Assembly (NCBI RefSeq): GCF_014931395.1
Contig: NZ_CP063120.1
Location: 310,001 to 374,000, forward strand
DNA length: 64,000 bases
Origin: Haemophilus parainfluenzae
GTDB lineage: Bacteria; Pseudomonadota; Gammaproteobacteria; Enterobacterales; Pasteurellaceae
Direction of reading: 5' to 3'
Shown: positions 19,521 to 31,300 of the stretch, one piece after another
How the letters are laid out: each line of letters begins with the position of its first letter
Numbering within the stretch: the stretch's first letter is position 1
The notes under the pieces: model-generated
What the model was told of the DNA's origin: nothing
The model's input: only the letters and a program-made list of their open reading frames with translations
Database searches by the model: none
Position numbers and translations under genes: made by a program

Positions 19521-21866
19521 ATGACCAAAAAATCTTTAAAAAAAGCGGATCCGAATTATCAAAAAGAATTAGCCAAATACGGTAATCCGATCCCAAGCAG
19601 AGACTACATTCTGCAAATTATCCGTGAAAATAATGCCCCGATGAGTCGGGAAGAAATTCTGACCGCACTTTCAATTAAAAGTGACGAACAACAAGAAGCT
19701 ATGCGTCGCCGCTTACGCGCCATGGAGAATGATGGACAATTAGTTTTCACTAAACGTAAACGCTATGCCTTGCCTGAAAAATTAGATTTATTCAAAGGCA
19801 TGGTCATTGGTCATCGCGAAGGCTATGGTTTTTTACAAGTCGAAGGCAAAAAAGAGGATCTCTTTATTCCTAATCACCAAATGCAACGTGTAATGCATGG
19901 TGATTTTGTATTGGCGCAACCTGCCGGCTTGGATCGTCGTGGTCGTCGTGAAGTCCGTATTGTTCGTGTACTTGAAAGTCGTAAAAAACAAATTGTCGGC
20001 CGTTTCTTCTTAGAAAATGGTTTTAGCTATGTTGTGCCTGATGACGGTCGTATCGGACGAGATATTTTAGTCCCTAATGAACACCGCAATGGTGCACGAA
20101 TGGGACAAGTTGTCGTGGTTGAATTGCAAGAACGATCTGCCTCCTTTACTCAACCAGTTGGCATCATCACCGAAATTCTAGGTGACAATATGGCAAAAGG
20201 GATGGAAGTGGAAATTGCCCTTCGTAATCATGACATTCCTCACCAATTCCCAAGCGCGGTCGAAAAATACGTTAAAAAATTCACGGAAGAAGTGCCTGAA
20301 GAAGCAAAAAAAGGCCGTATGGATTTACGCAATCTTCCTCTGGTGACCATTGATGGCGAAGATGCACGTGATTTTGATGATGCCGTATATTGCGAAAAAA
20401 GTGGTAAAGGCTGGAAACTTTGGGTGGCAATTGCCGATGTCAGCTATTATGTGCGTTTACGTTCTACATTAGATACAGAAGCTTATAACCGAGGTAACTC
20501 CGTTTACTTCCCAAATCGTGTTGTGCCAATGCTGCCTGAGATTTTATCGAACGGATTGTGTTCACTGAATCCACAAGTTGATCGCTTGTGTATGGTGTGT
20601 GAAATGCACATTTCTGCCAAAGGTAAACTCACGGACTATCGTTTTTATGAAGCGGTAATGAACTCTCATGCTCGCTTAACCTATACGAAAGTCGCCGCAA
20701 TTTTAGACGGTGATGATGAGCTCCGCACGCGTTATCAAGGGCTAGTGCCACATTTAGAAGAATTGCATCATCTCTATCAAGCATTACTCAAGGCCCGTAA
20801 ACAACGTGGTGCTATTGATTTTGAAACCATTGAAACCAAATTTATTTTCAATGCCATGGGACGAATTGATCGCATTGAGCCTGTTGTGCGAAATGATGCC
20901 CATAAAATCATTGAAGAATGCATGATTCTCGCAAATATTGCAGCGGCAAACTTTATGGAAAAACATAAAGAGCCAGCACTCTATCGCATTCATGCCACAC
21001 CGAGTGAAGAAAAACTGACGTCTTTCCGTGCATTCTTAAGCGAATGTGGTTTAAGCCTTGAAGGTGGCATGAAACCGACCACAAAAGATTATGCAAAATT
21101 GTTAGAGCGAGTGAAAGATCGCCCGGATCACGAACTCATTCAAACCATGTTGCTCCGTTCATTAAGCCAAGCGGTTTATCATGCGGATAATATCGGCCAC
21201 TTTGGTTTGGCGTTAGAAGAATATGCACACTTCACTTCCCCGATTCGTCGTTATCCAGATTTAACCCTACATCGTGGGATTAAGTATTTGTTAGCGAAAG
21301 AAAAAGGTGCTAAACGTAAAACCACAGATACGGGCGGCTATCATTATTCTTTTGATGAAATGGATTTATTAGGTGATCACTGCTCAATGACCGAACGCCG
21401 TGCCGATGATGCCACTCGCGAAGTAGCAGATTGGCTGAAATGTGAATATATGCAAGATCACGTGGGCGCTGAATTTAGCGGAGTGATCTCATCTGTAACG
21501 GGCTTTGGCTTATTCGTACGTTTAGATGATTTATTCATTGACGGCTTAGTCCATATTTCTACTTTAGATAACGACTACTATCAATTTGATGCGGCAAAAC
21601 AACGTTTAATCGGTGAAAATAGTGGTATGATTTATCGCCTTGGCGATAAAGTCAAAATTCGCGTGGTCACCGTTCATTTAGAACAAAAAATGGTAGATTT
21701 TAGTTTAGTCGAAAGTGCCAGAAAACCACGTCGTGTTGGCAAAACGGCAAAACAAAAAGCGAAAAAAGTCTTTAAGGAACTGCCACCTAAGGCGTCAAAG
21801 AAACGTAAAAGTGCGGTCAAAAATAAAGATGTTTCGAAGAAACCGACTAGAAAACGGAAGAAATAA
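19521..21866 (+). CDS. rnr: Ribonuclease R
   Basis: RNase R is a processive 3'-5' exoribonuclease that degrades structured RNA. The 781 residues contain an N-terminal helix-turn-helix-like region (about 25-85), two cold-shock domains (about 88-240), the RNB catalytic domain with the acidic cluster D278, D284, D286, D287 (in [13 protein letters not shown]), an S1 domain (about 640-725, [18 protein letters not shown]) and a long Lys-rich tail. The ATG at 19521 lacks a strong ribosome site but gives the expected N-terminus. rlmB follows 80 nt later, the usual rnr-rlmB order. Confidence 0.97.
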   Translation: MTKKSLKKADPNYQKELAKYGNPIPSRDYILQIIRENNAPMSREEILTALSIKSDEQQEAMRRRLRAMENDGQLVFTKRKRYALPEKLDLFKGMVIGHREGYGFLQVEGKKEDLFIPNHQMQRVMHGDFVLAQPAGLDRRGRREVRIVRVLESRKKQIVGRFFLENGFSYVVPDDGRIGRDILVPNEHRNGARMGQVVVVELQERSASFTQPVGIITEILGDNMAKGMEVEIALRNHDIPHQFPSAVEKYVKKFTEEVPEEAKKGRMDLRNLPLVTIDGEDARDFDDAVYCEKSGKGWKLWVAIADVSYYVRLRSTLDTEAYNRGNSVYFPNRVVPMLPEILSNGLCSLNPQVDRLCMVCEMHISAKGKLTDYRFYEAVMNSHARLTYTKVAAILDGDDELRTRYQGLVPHLEELHHLYQALLKARKQRGAIDFETIETKFIFNAMGRIDRIEPVVRNDAHKIIEECMILANIAAANFMEKHKEPALYRIHATPSEEKLTSFRAFLSECGLSLEGGMKPTTKDYAKLLERVKDRPDHELIQTMLLRSLSQAVYHADNIGHFGLALEEYAHFTSPIRRYPDLTLHRGIKYLLAKEKGAKRKTTDTGGYHYSFDEMDLLGDHCSMTERRADDATREVADWLKCEYMQDHVGAEFSGVISSVTGFGLFVRLDDLFIDGLVHISTLDNDYYQFDAAKQRLIGENSGMIYRLGDKVKIRVVTVHLEQKMVDFSLVESARKPRRVGKTAKQKAKKVFKELPPKASKKRKSAVKNKDVSKKPTRKRKK

Positions 21867-21946
21867 TATTTTTACCCAATCTCCCCTGGCCTCTCGTTGC
21901 TAAAGCGGGGAGGATAGTGACAAAAAATAATAAACAAGAGAACCCT

Positions 21947-22687
21947 ATGTCAGAAAATATCTATGGTATCCATGCTGTAAACAGCATTTTAGCAAATAGC
22001 CCTGAACGTTTAATTGAAGTATTTGTTCTGAAAGGTCGTGAAGATAAACGCCTACAACCCTTACTCAATGAGCTCTATGCTTTAGGCATTGCGGTGCAAT
22101 TTGTAAACCGTCAAACATTAGATAAAAAATCCAATGGTGAAGTGCATCAAGGTGTGATTGCTCGTGTGCAAGAAGCCAAAGAGCTGAATGAACATGATCT
22201 GGATGAACTTCTTACTCGTAAACAAAATCCACTTTTATTAGTGCTTGATGGCGTGACGGATCCCCATAACCTAGGAGCCTGTTTACGTACTGCGGATGCA
22301 GCTGGTGTGAGTGCTGTTATCGTACCAAAAGATAAATCCGCTCAGCTCACTTCTATTGCACGTAAAGTGGCTTGCGGTGCTGCGGAGACTGTGCCATTAA
22401 TTCGTGTTACTAACTTAGCGCGTACTTTGCGAGATCTACAACAAAACCATAATATTTGGGTGGTGGGTACAGCTGGCGAAGCAACAGAAACCATTTACCA
22501 AAGTAAACTCACGGGTTCTCTTGCCTTAGTGATGGGGGCGGAAGGTGAAGGCATGCGTCGCCTTACGCGTGAGCACTGTGATCAGCTGATTAGTATTCCA
22601 ATGGCGGGCTCAGTTTCATCCCTGAATGTTTCTGTTGCGACTGGCGTATGTTTATTTGAAATTGTGAGACAACGTCTAGCCGCCTAA
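21947..22687 (+). CDS. rlmB: 23S rRNA (guanosine-2251-2'-O)-methyltransferase RlmB
   Basis: SpoU/TrmH-family methyltransferase that modifies Gm2251 in the peptidyl-transferase region. The ATG at 21947 gives 246 residues starting [11 protein letters not shown] (E. coli 243); the upstream GTG at 21917 would add ten unmatched residues. Motifs: the N-terminal substrate-binding domain, [20 protein letters not shown] in the catalytic domain, and the trefoil-knot motifs [11 protein letters not shown] and [17 protein letters not shown]. It follows rnr and ends at a bidirectional terminator. Confidence 0.97.
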   Translation: MSENIYGIHAVNSILANSPERLIEVFVLKGREDKRLQPLLNELYALGIAVQFVNRQTLDKKSNGEVHQGVIARVQEAKELNEHDLDELLTRKQNPLLLVLDGVTDPHNLGACLRTADAAGVSAVIVPKDKSAQLTSIARKVACGAAETVPLIRVTNLARTLRDLQQNHNIWVVGTAGEATETIYQSKLTGSLALVMGAEGEGMRRLTREHCDQLISIPMAGSVSSLNVSVATGVCLFEIVRQRLAA

Positions 22688-22720
22688 AAACGCGTGAAAA
22701 AACGACCGCACTTGATATAA

Positions 22721-22750
22721 AAAATGCCGATAAATCATTATCGGCATTTT
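22721..22750. terminator. Bidirectional terminator between rlmB and brnQ
   Basis: AAAATGCCGATAA (22721-22733) and TTATCGGCATTTT (22738-22750) pair perfectly with a 4-nt loop and have runs of A and T outside. The genes converge here. Confidence 0.9.
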
Positions 22751-22752
22751 TA

Positions 22753-24054
22753 TTACTTTGAAATGGTTTTCCCAAATATCATGGAAAGCACTAAAGTACA
22801 TAATGCAGGCACCAACCAAGCTAATCCTTGTGAGTAAAGCGGGAAATGCGTCATGATTTGATGTAACCCTTCCGGCAACATATCTAAGTTTTTCAAGCTA
22901 TCAATCAAACTAAAACAAACCGTCACAAAAATAGTGGTGTAATAGCTCAATCGAATAGAAGGCAATTTATTACGCACAAGCTGTAAAACTACCAACATAA
23001 TCGCCATCGGATAAATCAAGAATAATGCTGGAATCGTGACACGGAGTAATTTTGTTAAGCCATATTGTGAAATGATTGTCGTCATTGCAGTGAAGAAAAC
23101 AATCCAGAATGGATAAGAAAAACGTGTCGAAAACTTGGAGAAATAATCACCACAAGCACTGGTTACGCCCACTAATGTAGTTAAGCTTGCTAAAGTGATA
23201 ATACCCGCCATAATCCAGGTTCCCGCCGTGCCGAATAAACTATTCACATAACGAGAGAAAATTTGTCCGCCATTTGTTGCGCCTTGTGCCACAGCATCAG
23301 AAGTCGCCCCTAAGTAGAATAAAGAAAAGTATAAACAACCTAATAAAACGACGGAGACAAAACCGGCTGAAATCGTATATTGAATAATCTTTTGTGGATT
23401 AGTCACATTTTTTGCAGATAATGCCCGTGCAACAATACCACCAAAAGCAATCGCGGCCAGTACATCCATCGTTTGATAACCACTAATTAATCCTGTAGTT
23501 AATGCTGAATTCTCGGCATACGCCTGCGATGGGGCTACAATCTCAGAAAGAGGTGAAACAAAAACCGTGATCCCAACAACGAGTAATAATACCAACAATG
23601 CTGGCGTCATCACTTCACCCACCGTTGAAATAATGGTACTTGGGCGAATCATGAATCCCATCGCGATAATATTAAAGATCACAGAGAAAATAAGACGTGT
23701 CGTCGCACTATCTTCAACGAACCCCAATGGTAACCATGCCATTTCATAAGCGACATTGGTAATTCGAGGCATTGCAAAGGTTGAACCGATGACTAAATAA
23801 AGAATGGTTAAAAAGGATACGCCTGCCCACTTGGGTAAGTCCTTAGTCAGTTCTTCGCCACGTCCTAACACTGACACCACAACCAATGTAATAAATGGCA
23901 TGAGTACGCCTGTTATCACAAACCCTAGCGAAGCCGTTGCCCAATGGTTACCTGCGGAGTACCCCTCCATCGGTGGGAAAATAATATTTCCTGCGCCTAA
24001 AAATAAAGCAAAAATCATCATACCTAATACGATGATGTCTTTTTTTGAAAACAT
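22753..24054 (-). CDS. brnQ: Branched-chain amino acid transporter BrnQ (LIVCS family)
   Basis: Sodium-coupled importer of leucine, isoleucine and valine in the inner membrane. The start at 24054 gives 433 residues beginning MFSKKDIIVLGMMIFALFLG, the family N-terminus, followed by AGNIIFPP. Upstream in-frame codons to 24156 are AT-rich and unmatched. About 12 hydrophobic spans are visible. It is divergent from nhaA across a gap of about 208 nt that holds a good CRP-like site. Confidence 0.93.
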   Translation of the reverse strand: MFSKKDIIVLGMMIFALFLGAGNIIFPPMEGYSAGNHWATASLGFVITGVLMPFITLVVVSVLGRGEELTKDLPKWAGVSFLTILYLVIGSTFAMPRITNVAYEMAWLPLGFVEDSATTRLIFSVIFNIIAMGFMIRPSTIISTVGEVMTPALLVLLLVVGITVFVSPLSEIVAPSQAYAENSALTTGLISGYQTMDVLAAIAFGGIVARALSAKNVTNPQKIIQYTISAGFVSVVLLGCLYFSLFYLGATSDAVAQGATNGGQIFSRYVNSLFGTAGTWIMAGIITLASLTTLVGVTSACGDYFSKFSTRFSYPFWIVFFTAMTTIISQYGLTKLLRVTIPALFLIYPMAIMLVVLQLVRNKLPSIRLSYYTTIFVTVCFSLIDSLKNLDMLPEGLHQIMTHFPLYSQGLAWLVPALCTLVLSMIFGKTISK

Positions 24055-24129
24055 AAGTATTCTCGAATAAATAAATTTTAAGAATTTTACTATTAAATTG
24101 TTTTTTATTCCAAAAATGAAAATAAATTT

Positions 24130-24145
24130 TGTGAAATAGATCACG
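24130..24145. promoter_or_regulatory. CRP-like site between brnQ and nhaA
   Basis: TGTGA-N6-TCACG matches the CRP consensus TGTGA-N6-TCACA at nine of ten positions. It is 76 bp upstream of the brnQ start and about 118 bp upstream of nhaA; position favours control of brnQ. Confidence 0.6.
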
Positions 24146-24262
24146 AAATCTATCACATTCCGATTAAATCACACATTATCCACCGCCTATTTTCCCTAAA
24201 TTAGTAAATTTGTGATAGTATCCAAGCTTTATTATTTTTATTACTTTTTTAGGAGAAAATGA

Positions 24263-25450
24263 ATGAATAAACTGAGTTTGACTCAACAAATTCAGCGTTT
24301 TTTAAAATTAGAATCAGCTGGCGGAATTTTATTACTTTTCTCAGCGGTAGTCGCAATGCTATTAGCCAACTCACCGCTTAATCAAACCTATAATGACTTT
24401 TTAAATTTACCAGTCAGCATTCAAGTAGGATCTTTTTCCATTGATAAAACCTTAATCCACTGGATTAACGATGGTTTTATGGCGGTATTCTTTGTTTTAG
24501 TGGGAATGGAAGTCAAAAAAGAATTATTTGAAGGCTCCCTTTCAAGCTATCAACAAGCGATTTTCCCTGCTATTGCAGCGGTGGGGGGAATGATCATTCC
24601 TGCCTTAGTTTATGTATTTATCGCCCAACACAATCCCGCTTTAGCCGATGGCTGGGCTATCCCAATGGCAACAGACATTGCCTTTGCTCTTGGTATCATG
24701 GCGTTATTAAGTAAACAAGTGCCACTCCCACTAAAAATCTTTTTACTTGCTTTAGCGATTATTGATGACTTAGGCGCCATTGTCGTTATTGCACTGTTTT
24801 TCTCACACGGATTAAGTGTACAAGCACTTATCTTTGCTGCGGTTGCTATTGTTGTACTTATCGCATTAAACCGCTTTAAAGTGACCGCACTTTGTGCCTA
24901 TATGGTAGTGGGAACAATCTTATGGGCTTCGGTATTAAAATCAGGCGTACACGCTACCCTTGCTGGCGTTATCATCGGGTTTTGTATTCCATTGAAAGGT
25001 AAAAATGGCGAAACACCATTACACGACTTTGAGCATATTCTTGCCCCTTGGTCATCCTTTGTTATCTTGCCATTATTTGCGTTTGGCAATGCGGGTGTAA
25101 GCTTCGATGGCATTGATCTCAGCATGCTGACATCACCATTATTGCTCGCAATTTCTCTTGGCTTAATTATCGGAAAACCTCTGGGTGTATTTGGTTTCAG
25201 TTATCTTTCCGTAAAACTTGGCATTGCAAAACTTCCACAAGGCATCAACTTCAAACAAATTTTTGCCGTAGCGATTTTATGCGGTATCGGCTTCACGATG
25301 TCTATGTTCTTAGCAAGCCTAGCCTTCAACGCTGATGCCGGTGAAAGCATTAACTCCCTTTCTCGATTAGGGATCTTATTAGGTTCCACTGTTTCTGCGA
25401 TTGTGGGGTATATGGCGTTGAAAGTGACTACTGCGAAAAATAAAGGGTAA
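24263..25450 (+). CDS. nhaA: Na+/H+ antiporter NhaA
   Basis: Electrogenic sodium/proton exchanger for salt and alkaline pH homeostasis. The 395-residue protein has the transport-site aspartates D168-D169 (in AIIDDLGAI) and D138 (in [10 protein letters not shown]), corresponding to D163-D164 and D133 of E. coli, and about 12 spans. AGGAG precedes the ATG at 24263. Its stop is only 8 nt from the glycosyltransferase gene with no hairpin between, so these two are probably co-transcribed, which is an odd pairing. An uptake signal lies inside at about 24882. Confidence 0.97.
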   Translation: MNKLSLTQQIQRFLKLESAGGILLLFSAVVAMLLANSPLNQTYNDFLNLPVSIQVGSFSIDKTLIHWINDGFMAVFFVLVGMEVKKELFEGSLSSYQQAIFPAIAAVGGMIIPALVYVFIAQHNPALADGWAIPMATDIAFALGIMALLSKQVPLPLKIFLLALAIIDDLGAIVVIALFFSHGLSVQALIFAAVAIVVLIALNRFKVTALCAYMVVGTILWASVLKSGVHATLAGVIIGFCIPLKGKNGETPLHDFEHILAPWSSFVILPLFAFGNAGVSFDGIDLSMLTSPLLLAISLGLIIGKPLGVFGFSYLSVKLGIAKLPQGINFKQIFAVAILCGIGFTMSMFLASLAFNADAGESINSLSRLGILLGSTVSAIVGYMALKVTTAKNKG

Positions 25451-25458
25451 TCAAAACG

Positions 25459-26991
25459 ATGGAAAAACTAACCTGTTATGTTATTTATGCTTCTGAAAAA
25501 ATAGAGGGACTAAGCCATTTTTTACATTGCTCCACTGACTCTCATGTTATTCCTATTCCTGCAGTAACTAAAGAACAGGTTAGCTTACTCGGTAATTCTT
25601 CAGCCTTATTTAATTTAAAGAAAGCGGAAGAACTACTTGATCGCACTCCCAATAACAAAGAAATCGCCCATACGCTATCTCATATTCAGTGCTGGAAAGC
25701 TATTACTGAAAATGAACAGCTACAAGATAATGATTTTGCTTTAATTGCTGAAAGTGAAATACACCCTGTTGAAAACTTCATTAAGCATGCTATCCATTAT
25801 GCCAATAAATATTCCTCTTATGGAATTATCAAATTACAGCATGATGGTGAGGGTCGTTCTGGAGAGCGTTTATTTCAAATAGGTGATGAGCCTTATGCTT
25901 TAATTTATGGCGATATTAACCAATACAACTATGGTTGTTCGCTTTATCTCATCCGCAAAAATGTCGCAAAAAAATTGACCGCACTTTTAAGTGAAACAAA
26001 ACCCTACTGGCTTGCAGATCAATTCACCGTGTTCCATGAACCTCAAAATATTGCTCAATCCTGTTATCTATTAGGGGGAAACCCTACCTCAAATAGACAA
26101 GATAAGATTGAAAATCCGCTGTTTAGTATCATTGTGCCAATTTATAATGTTGAACGCTACCTCGAGCAATGTATTGAATCTGTCTTAGCACAAGATTATC
26201 AGAATTATGAACTGATTCTAGTTGATGATGGTTCGCCTGATAACTCCATCGATATCTGCACTAAATATGCAAAACAATATTCTAATATCGTTTTTATCCA
26301 TAAAATTAACGGTGGACTATCTGATGCAAGAAACGCAGGTATTAAACTTGCTCGTGGCGAGTACTTAATGTTTTTAGATAGTGATGATTATTGGGAAGGA
26401 ACAAGTATTCTTTCTGATCTTTCTAAGATTTCAGAAGAAAATCCTGATCTTATTATTTATGATCTCACTTTCAGATACAAAGATAACAAAAAAGAATATT
26501 ACCCAATTTCTAAAGAGGGGCTAACAGGCGATTATATTGTTGACTTTTATACTTTAACTAGCAGAAACATATTTAGACCTTCCGCATGTAATAAGGTCGT
26601 CAAAAGAAAAATCATCATGGATAATCAACTCTTTTTTCCAAAAGGAAAAAACCATGAAGATTTAGATTGGAGCTTTAATCTCGCTCCATACATTTCAAGC
26701 TATGCACTATATGACAGCTATTTCTACATATATAGAGCTAAGCGACTTGGTTCAATCACTGAGTTTGTCAAACCTAAAAATACTAAAGATTTAATAGATA
26801 TTGTGCTTGAAAAGCTACAAATGATAAAAAATATGCATGACTCCCCTTTATCTAAAGGTCTATATCAATACTTAGTTAAACAAAAGCAATTCGTTTATGA
26901 TTCTTTCACATTATTATCTGAAGAACATAAAAAAATATATGAAAATGAATTTCATGAATTAAAGAAATCATTAGAAGATATTGATAAATAA
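25459..26991 (+). CDS. Two-domain glycosyltransferase: GT25-like N-terminus and GT2 C-terminus
   Basis: Residues 1 to about 210 resemble the LPS glycosyltransferase family GT25 (Lex/Lob type): EIAHTLSHIQCWKAI (69-83) corresponds to the conserved helix near the nucleotide site. The usual acidic metal motif (LEDD-like) is replaced by IAESEI (96-101), so this half may be inactive or recognise acceptors. From about 222 a GT2 domain begins (FSIIVPIYNVERYLEQ), with VDDGS at 255-259 and DSDD at 307-310, the canonical nucleotide-sugar and metal sites. There are no membrane spans. The 510-residue fusion probably builds a surface glycan or modifies the neighbouring adhesin; the sugar is unknown. It contains an uptake signal at about 25978. 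Confidence 0.8.
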   Translation: MEKLTCYVIYASEKIEGLSHFLHCSTDSHVIPIPAVTKEQVSLLGNSSALFNLKKAEELLDRTPNNKEIAHTLSHIQCWKAITENEQLQDNDFALIAESEIHPVENFIKHAIHYANKYSSYGIIKLQHDGEGRSGERLFQIGDEPYALIYGDINQYNYGCSLYLIRKNVAKKLTALLSETKPYWLADQFTVFHEPQNIAQSCYLLGGNPTSNRQDKIENPLFSIIVPIYNVERYLEQCIESVLAQDYQNYELILVDDGSPDNSIDICTKYAKQYSNIVFIHKINGGLSDARNAGIKLARGEYLMFLDSDDYWEGTSILSDLSKISEENPDLIIYDLTFRYKDNKKEYYPISKEGLTGDYIVDFYTLTSRNIFRPSACNKVVKRKIIMDNQLFFPKGKNHEDLDWSFNLAPYISSYALYDSYFYIYRAKRLGSITEFVKPKNTKDLIDIVLEKLQMIKNMHDSPLSKGLYQYLVKQKQFVYDSFTLLSEEHKKIYENEFHELKKSLEDIDK

Positions 26992-27004
26992 AATGACATA
27001 TTAA

Positions 27005-27034
27005 AAAATCCCTTAGCACTTGATAAGGGATTTT
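27005..27034. terminator. Bidirectional terminator between convergent glycosyltransferase and DUF2827 genes
   Basis: AAAATCCCTTA (27005-27015) and TAAGGGATTTT (27024-27034) form a perfect 11-bp stem with an 8-nt loop. Confidence 0.85.
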
Positions 27035-27044
27035 GCTAATTTAA

Positions 27045-28181
27045 CTAAGAGAATAATCGTTTCAGCGCCTTCTCATACAAATAAATATTCATTGGATTTG
27101 TCGGTAATAGAGAATCCAAATATTCATTGGCTCTTTTCACATATTCTTCATGATGCTTATCATGATTATCAATCACATCTAATAACACTTTTGCACCTTC
27201 AAAGGCATCGAATTGATCATAATAGTAACCTACACCTTTCGGAATCAGTTTTGAATTATGAATAAATGGATACCCCCCATATAAAGCATCGTTATAAGCA
27301 TAATTCAAACCATTTTCCCACTGATGGCTAAGCACAATATCGACATAACGAGCTAAAAAGTCTGGCATTTGGTAACGACCTTCCACTGTCATTATGCCGT
27401 CTTTCACAAGATCGGTTCGTCCAATAAAATTAAAGAATGTTGGATTATCTTTTTTATCATAAGTATTACACATATAAACATTCTTAATTTTTTCTGGTGC
27501 TTCTCTATATGCTTGTTCAGCGATAAGAATTGGCGTAAAGCTTGTTTTCACCACGTTAATATTCGCTTCGAAAGATGCAATTCGTTTTGCCTTCTGATCT
27601 GAATTAGGTTTATAGCCAAATTCTAAATCATTCTGCTCTCTAATGTGTTTAATAACTTGATCACAAAATACTGGTGACCAAATTGCAGGCACAACATAAG
27701 CAGGACAACGATACATGATCGAAAAATAAGATTTACAGGTATTTTCATGTTGTGGAATCATCCAAACTGCATCAAATAACGTACCATTAAATACTCGAGT
27801 TGCCTCTTTATTAAAAAGGAAATTTTCCATATCCATAATGAAATCATTCCCCATTTTATAGCAAGCAACTTTACCACCATGCTTGTGCATACGGCTAACT
27901 TGATGGGGTTCAATAACTAATGTACCTTCAATCAATACATCTAATTGATCAATGACATCTTCAACATAAGCATATTTAAGGTTCAATCCATCTAACATAA
28001 AACCGCTAGGAGGGGTTGTTCGCTTTTCTGGTCCCCAAGACACTAAAACCACATCATCTACAATATCTGAATGTTGAAATAAATGATAAAGATGAATCAC
28101 GTTTTGGTTCGCACCATTTGCCCAAATATCTGTGACCTTAGACTCTAAATTAAAGGTGATCCCAATTTTATATTTACGCAT
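27045..28181 (-). CDS. DUF2827 family protein, putative glycosyltransferase
   Basis: I recognise this 378-residue protein as DUF2827, whose members are commonly annotated beside trimeric autotransporters. The function is not established, but its features suggest a GT-B-like glycosyltransferase: an N-terminal Rossmann-like strand (YKIGITFNLESKVTDIW), a motif NGANQNVIHLYHL, and a C-terminal acceptor-side segment (LSHQWENGLNYAYNDALYGGYPFIHNS) that looks like the conserved donor-binding EALYGGYP pattern. There is no signal peptide or span, so it is cytoplasmic. It is on the same strand and 131 nt downstream of the adhesin, with a hairpin between. Confidence 0.7.
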   Translation of the reverse strand: MRKYKIGITFNLESKVTDIWANGANQNVIHLYHLFQHSDIVDDVVLVSWGPEKRTTPPSGFMLDGLNLKYAYVEDVIDQLDVLIEGTLVIEPHQVSRMHKHGGKVACYKMGNDFIMDMENFLFNKEATRVFNGTLFDAVWMIPQHENTCKSYFSIMYRCPAYVVPAIWSPVFCDQVIKHIREQNDLEFGYKPNSDQKAKRIASFEANINVVKTSFTPILIAEQAYREAPEKIKNVYMCNTYDKKDNPTFFNFIGRTDLVKDGIMTVEGRYQMPDFLARYVDIVLSHQWENGLNYAYNDALYGGYPFIHNSKLIPKGVGYYYDQFDAFEGAKVLLDVIDNHDKHHEEYVKRANEYLDSLLPTNPMNIYLYEKALKRLFS

Positions 28182-28262
28182 AATTCTTTTCCTTTTTTAT
28201 TATTTAAATCATCTAAAAGTGCGGTCAAAAATAAACTTATTTTCAAATAACTTAAATAATAA

Positions 28263-28294
28263 AAATCACTCGGATATTCCTACCCGAGTGATTT
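28263..28294 (-). terminator. Terminator of the autotransporter gene
   Basis: AAATCACTCGG (28263-28273) and CCGAGTGATTT (28284-28294) pair perfectly; on the minus strand the stem is followed by TTT and T-rich sequence. It stands between the adhesin and DUF2827 genes. Confidence 0.85.
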
Positions 28295-28312
28295 ATCTAG
28301 TTTAGTCGATCA

Positions 28313-31300
28313 TTACCATTGATAACCTACACCGGCACCAACATTATAATCACCTTGTGTAGTTGCTGCACCACTCACTTTAAAGATAACTTTATTGTTA
28401 TCACTCGCACGTGAGTAACCTACTGCAACAGCACTTTCACCTTTGTAGTTACCTACTCCAAGGCCTACCATTGAACCACCTGGTTTAGTCACTTGTGGAA
28501 TATTCGCTGCGGCGGTTGCCCCTGCGATACCACCACGAAGTTTCTTATCAGTTTTCTTCAATTCGCTACGAACTGCTCCGACAGAACGATCAACATATTG
28601 TTTATTCGTCGCATCCGTAGCACGGACCGGATCTGCCACATTAGTGATTCGGCGTTCATTACCAACTGAACCAACTGAAACGGTATTTGCTTCATTTGCT
28701 ACAGAGCCTTGACCTAATGCCACAGAGTTAGTTGCTGTCGCCTTCGCGCCTTGACCCACAGCTGTTGAGTTTTTACCTGAAGCTTGTGAGTTATTGCCTA
28801 ACGCAGTGCCATTCTCGCCACTTGCATTTGCACCATAGCCAACAGCTGTTGCATCTTTACCTTTCGCTTTCGCACTATCACGTTTGCTGGTGTTATCTGC
28901 TGCAAATGCTGTTTTGCCATCTTTACTGATCAAGCCTGAGTCTTCAATACGTTTCGCTGAGCTTTCCGCTGCAGTTGCAGAAGAACGTGCCGCAGTTGCT
29001 GATGAACCCGCTGCTGTCGCTGAAGAACCCGCAGCTGTTGCAGATGAACCTGCAGCTGTTGCTGATGAACCTGCTGCGGTTGCTGAGCTTTCAGCTGCCG
29101 TTGCAGATGAACCCGCTGCTGTTGCTGAGCTTTCAGCTGCCGTTGCTGATGAACCCGCCGCCGTTGCAGAAGAACCCGCCGCTGTTGCAGATGAGCCTGC
29201 TGCGGTCGCTGAAGAACCCGCTGCTGTTGCTGAAGAACCCGCTGCTGTTGCTGAACTTTCAGCCGCTGTAGCTGATGAACCAGCAGCCGTTGCTGAAGAG
29301 CCCGCTGCAGTCGCTGAAGAACCTGCTGCGGTTGCTGAGCTTTCAGCTGCCGTTGCAGATGAACCCGCTGCGGTCGCTGAAGAGCCCGCTGCTGTTGCTG
29401 AAGAACCTGCTGCAGTCGCTGATGAGCCTGCTGCAGTTGCTGAAGAACCCGCTGCGGTTGCTGATGAGCCAGCTGCAGTCGCTGATGAGCCCGCTGCAGT
29501 TGCTGAACTTTCAGCCGCTGTAGCTGATGAGCCAGCCGCTGTTGCAGAAGAACCTGCTGCAGTCGCTGAAGAACCTGCTGCGGTTGCTGATGAGCCAGCC
29601 GCTGTTGCTGATGAACCTGCTGCTGTCGCTGAAGAACCCGCAGCTGTTGCTGATGAACCTGCTGCAGTTGCTGAGCTTTCAGCTGCCGTTGCAGATGAGC
29701 CTGCCGCTGTTGCTGATGAACCTGCTGCTGTCGCTGAAGAGCCCGCTGCAGTCGCTGAACTTTCAGCAGCTGTTGCTGATGAACCTGCTGCTGTCGCTGA
29801 AGATTCCGCCGCTATTGCAGATGAGCCTGCTGCGGTTGCAGAAGAACCCGCTGCGGTTGCTGAACTTTCAGCCGCTGTAGCTGATGAACCAGCAGCCGTT
29901 GCTGATGAGCCCGCTGCCGTTGCAGAAGAACCCGCTGCAGTCGCTGAACTTTCAGCCACTGTTGCTGATGAACCCGCCGCTGTTGCAGAAGAACCCGCAG
30001 CTGTTGCAGATGAACCTGCAGCTGTTGCTGATGAGCCCGCTGCAGTCGCTGAAGATTCTGCTGCCGTTGCAGAAGAACCCGCCGCTGTTGCAGATGAACC
30101 TGCAGCTGTTGCTGATGAGCCCGCTGCAGTCGCTGAAGATTCTGCTGCCGTTGCAGAAGAACCCGCCGCTGTTGCAGAAGAACCCGCAGCTGTTGCAGAT
30201 GAACCCGCCGCTGTTGCAGAAGAACCCGCTGCAGTCGCTGAAGATTCCGCCGCTGTTGCAGATGAGCCTGCCGCTGTCGCTGAAGAACCCGCCGCTGTTG
30301 CAGAAGAACCCGCAGCTGTTGCTGAAGAGCCCGCTGCTGTTGCAGAAGAACCTGCTGCAGTCGCTGAAGAACCTGCTGCGGTTGCTGATGAGCCAGCTGC
30401 CGTTGCTGAAGAACCTGCTGCGGTCGCTGAACTTTCAGCCGCTGTTGCTGATGAACCCGCAGCTGTTGCAGATGAACCTGCAGCTGTTGCTGATGAACCT
30501 GCTGCGGTTGCTGAACTTTCAGCCGCTGTTGCTGATGAACCAGCAGCCGTTGCTGAAGAGCCCGCTGCAGTCGCTGAACTTTCAGCCGCTGTTGCTGATG
30601 AACCTGCTGCTGTCGCTGAAGATTCCGCCGCTGTTGCAGATGAGCCTGCTGCGGTTGCAGAAGAACCCGCTGCCGTTGCTGAACTTTCAGCTGCGGTTGC
30701 AGATGAGCCTGCCGCTGTCGCTGAAGAACCTGCTGCTGTTGCAGAAGAACCCGCAGCTGTTGCTGATGAACCTGCTGCTGTCGCTGAAGATTCCGCCGCT
30801 GTTGCAGATGAGCCTGCTGCTGTTGCAGATGAGCCCGCTGCAGTTGCTGAAGAACCCGCCGCAGTTGCTGAAGAGCCCGCTGCAGTCGCTGAACTTTCAG
30901 CAGCTGTTGCTGATGAACCTGCTGCTGTCGCTGAAGATTCCGCCGCTGTTGCAGATGAGCCTGCTGCGGTCGCTGATGAACCCGCTGCGGTTGCTGAAGA
31001 TTCTGCTGCCGTTGCAGAAGAACCCGCTGCGGTTGCTGAAGATTCTGCTGCCGTTGCAGAAGAACCCGCCGCTGTTGCAGAAGAACCTGCTGCGGTTGCT
31101 GAACTTTCAGCCGCTGTTGCTGATGAGCCCGCTGCGGTCGCTGATGAACCCGCTGCGGTTGCTGAAGATTCTGCTGCCGTTGCAGAAGAACCCGCAGCTG
31201 TTGCAGATGAACCTGCAGCTGTTGCTGATGAGCCCGCTGCTGTCGCTGAACTTTCAGCCGCTGTTGCTGATGAACCCGCTGCGGTTGCTGAAGATTCTGC

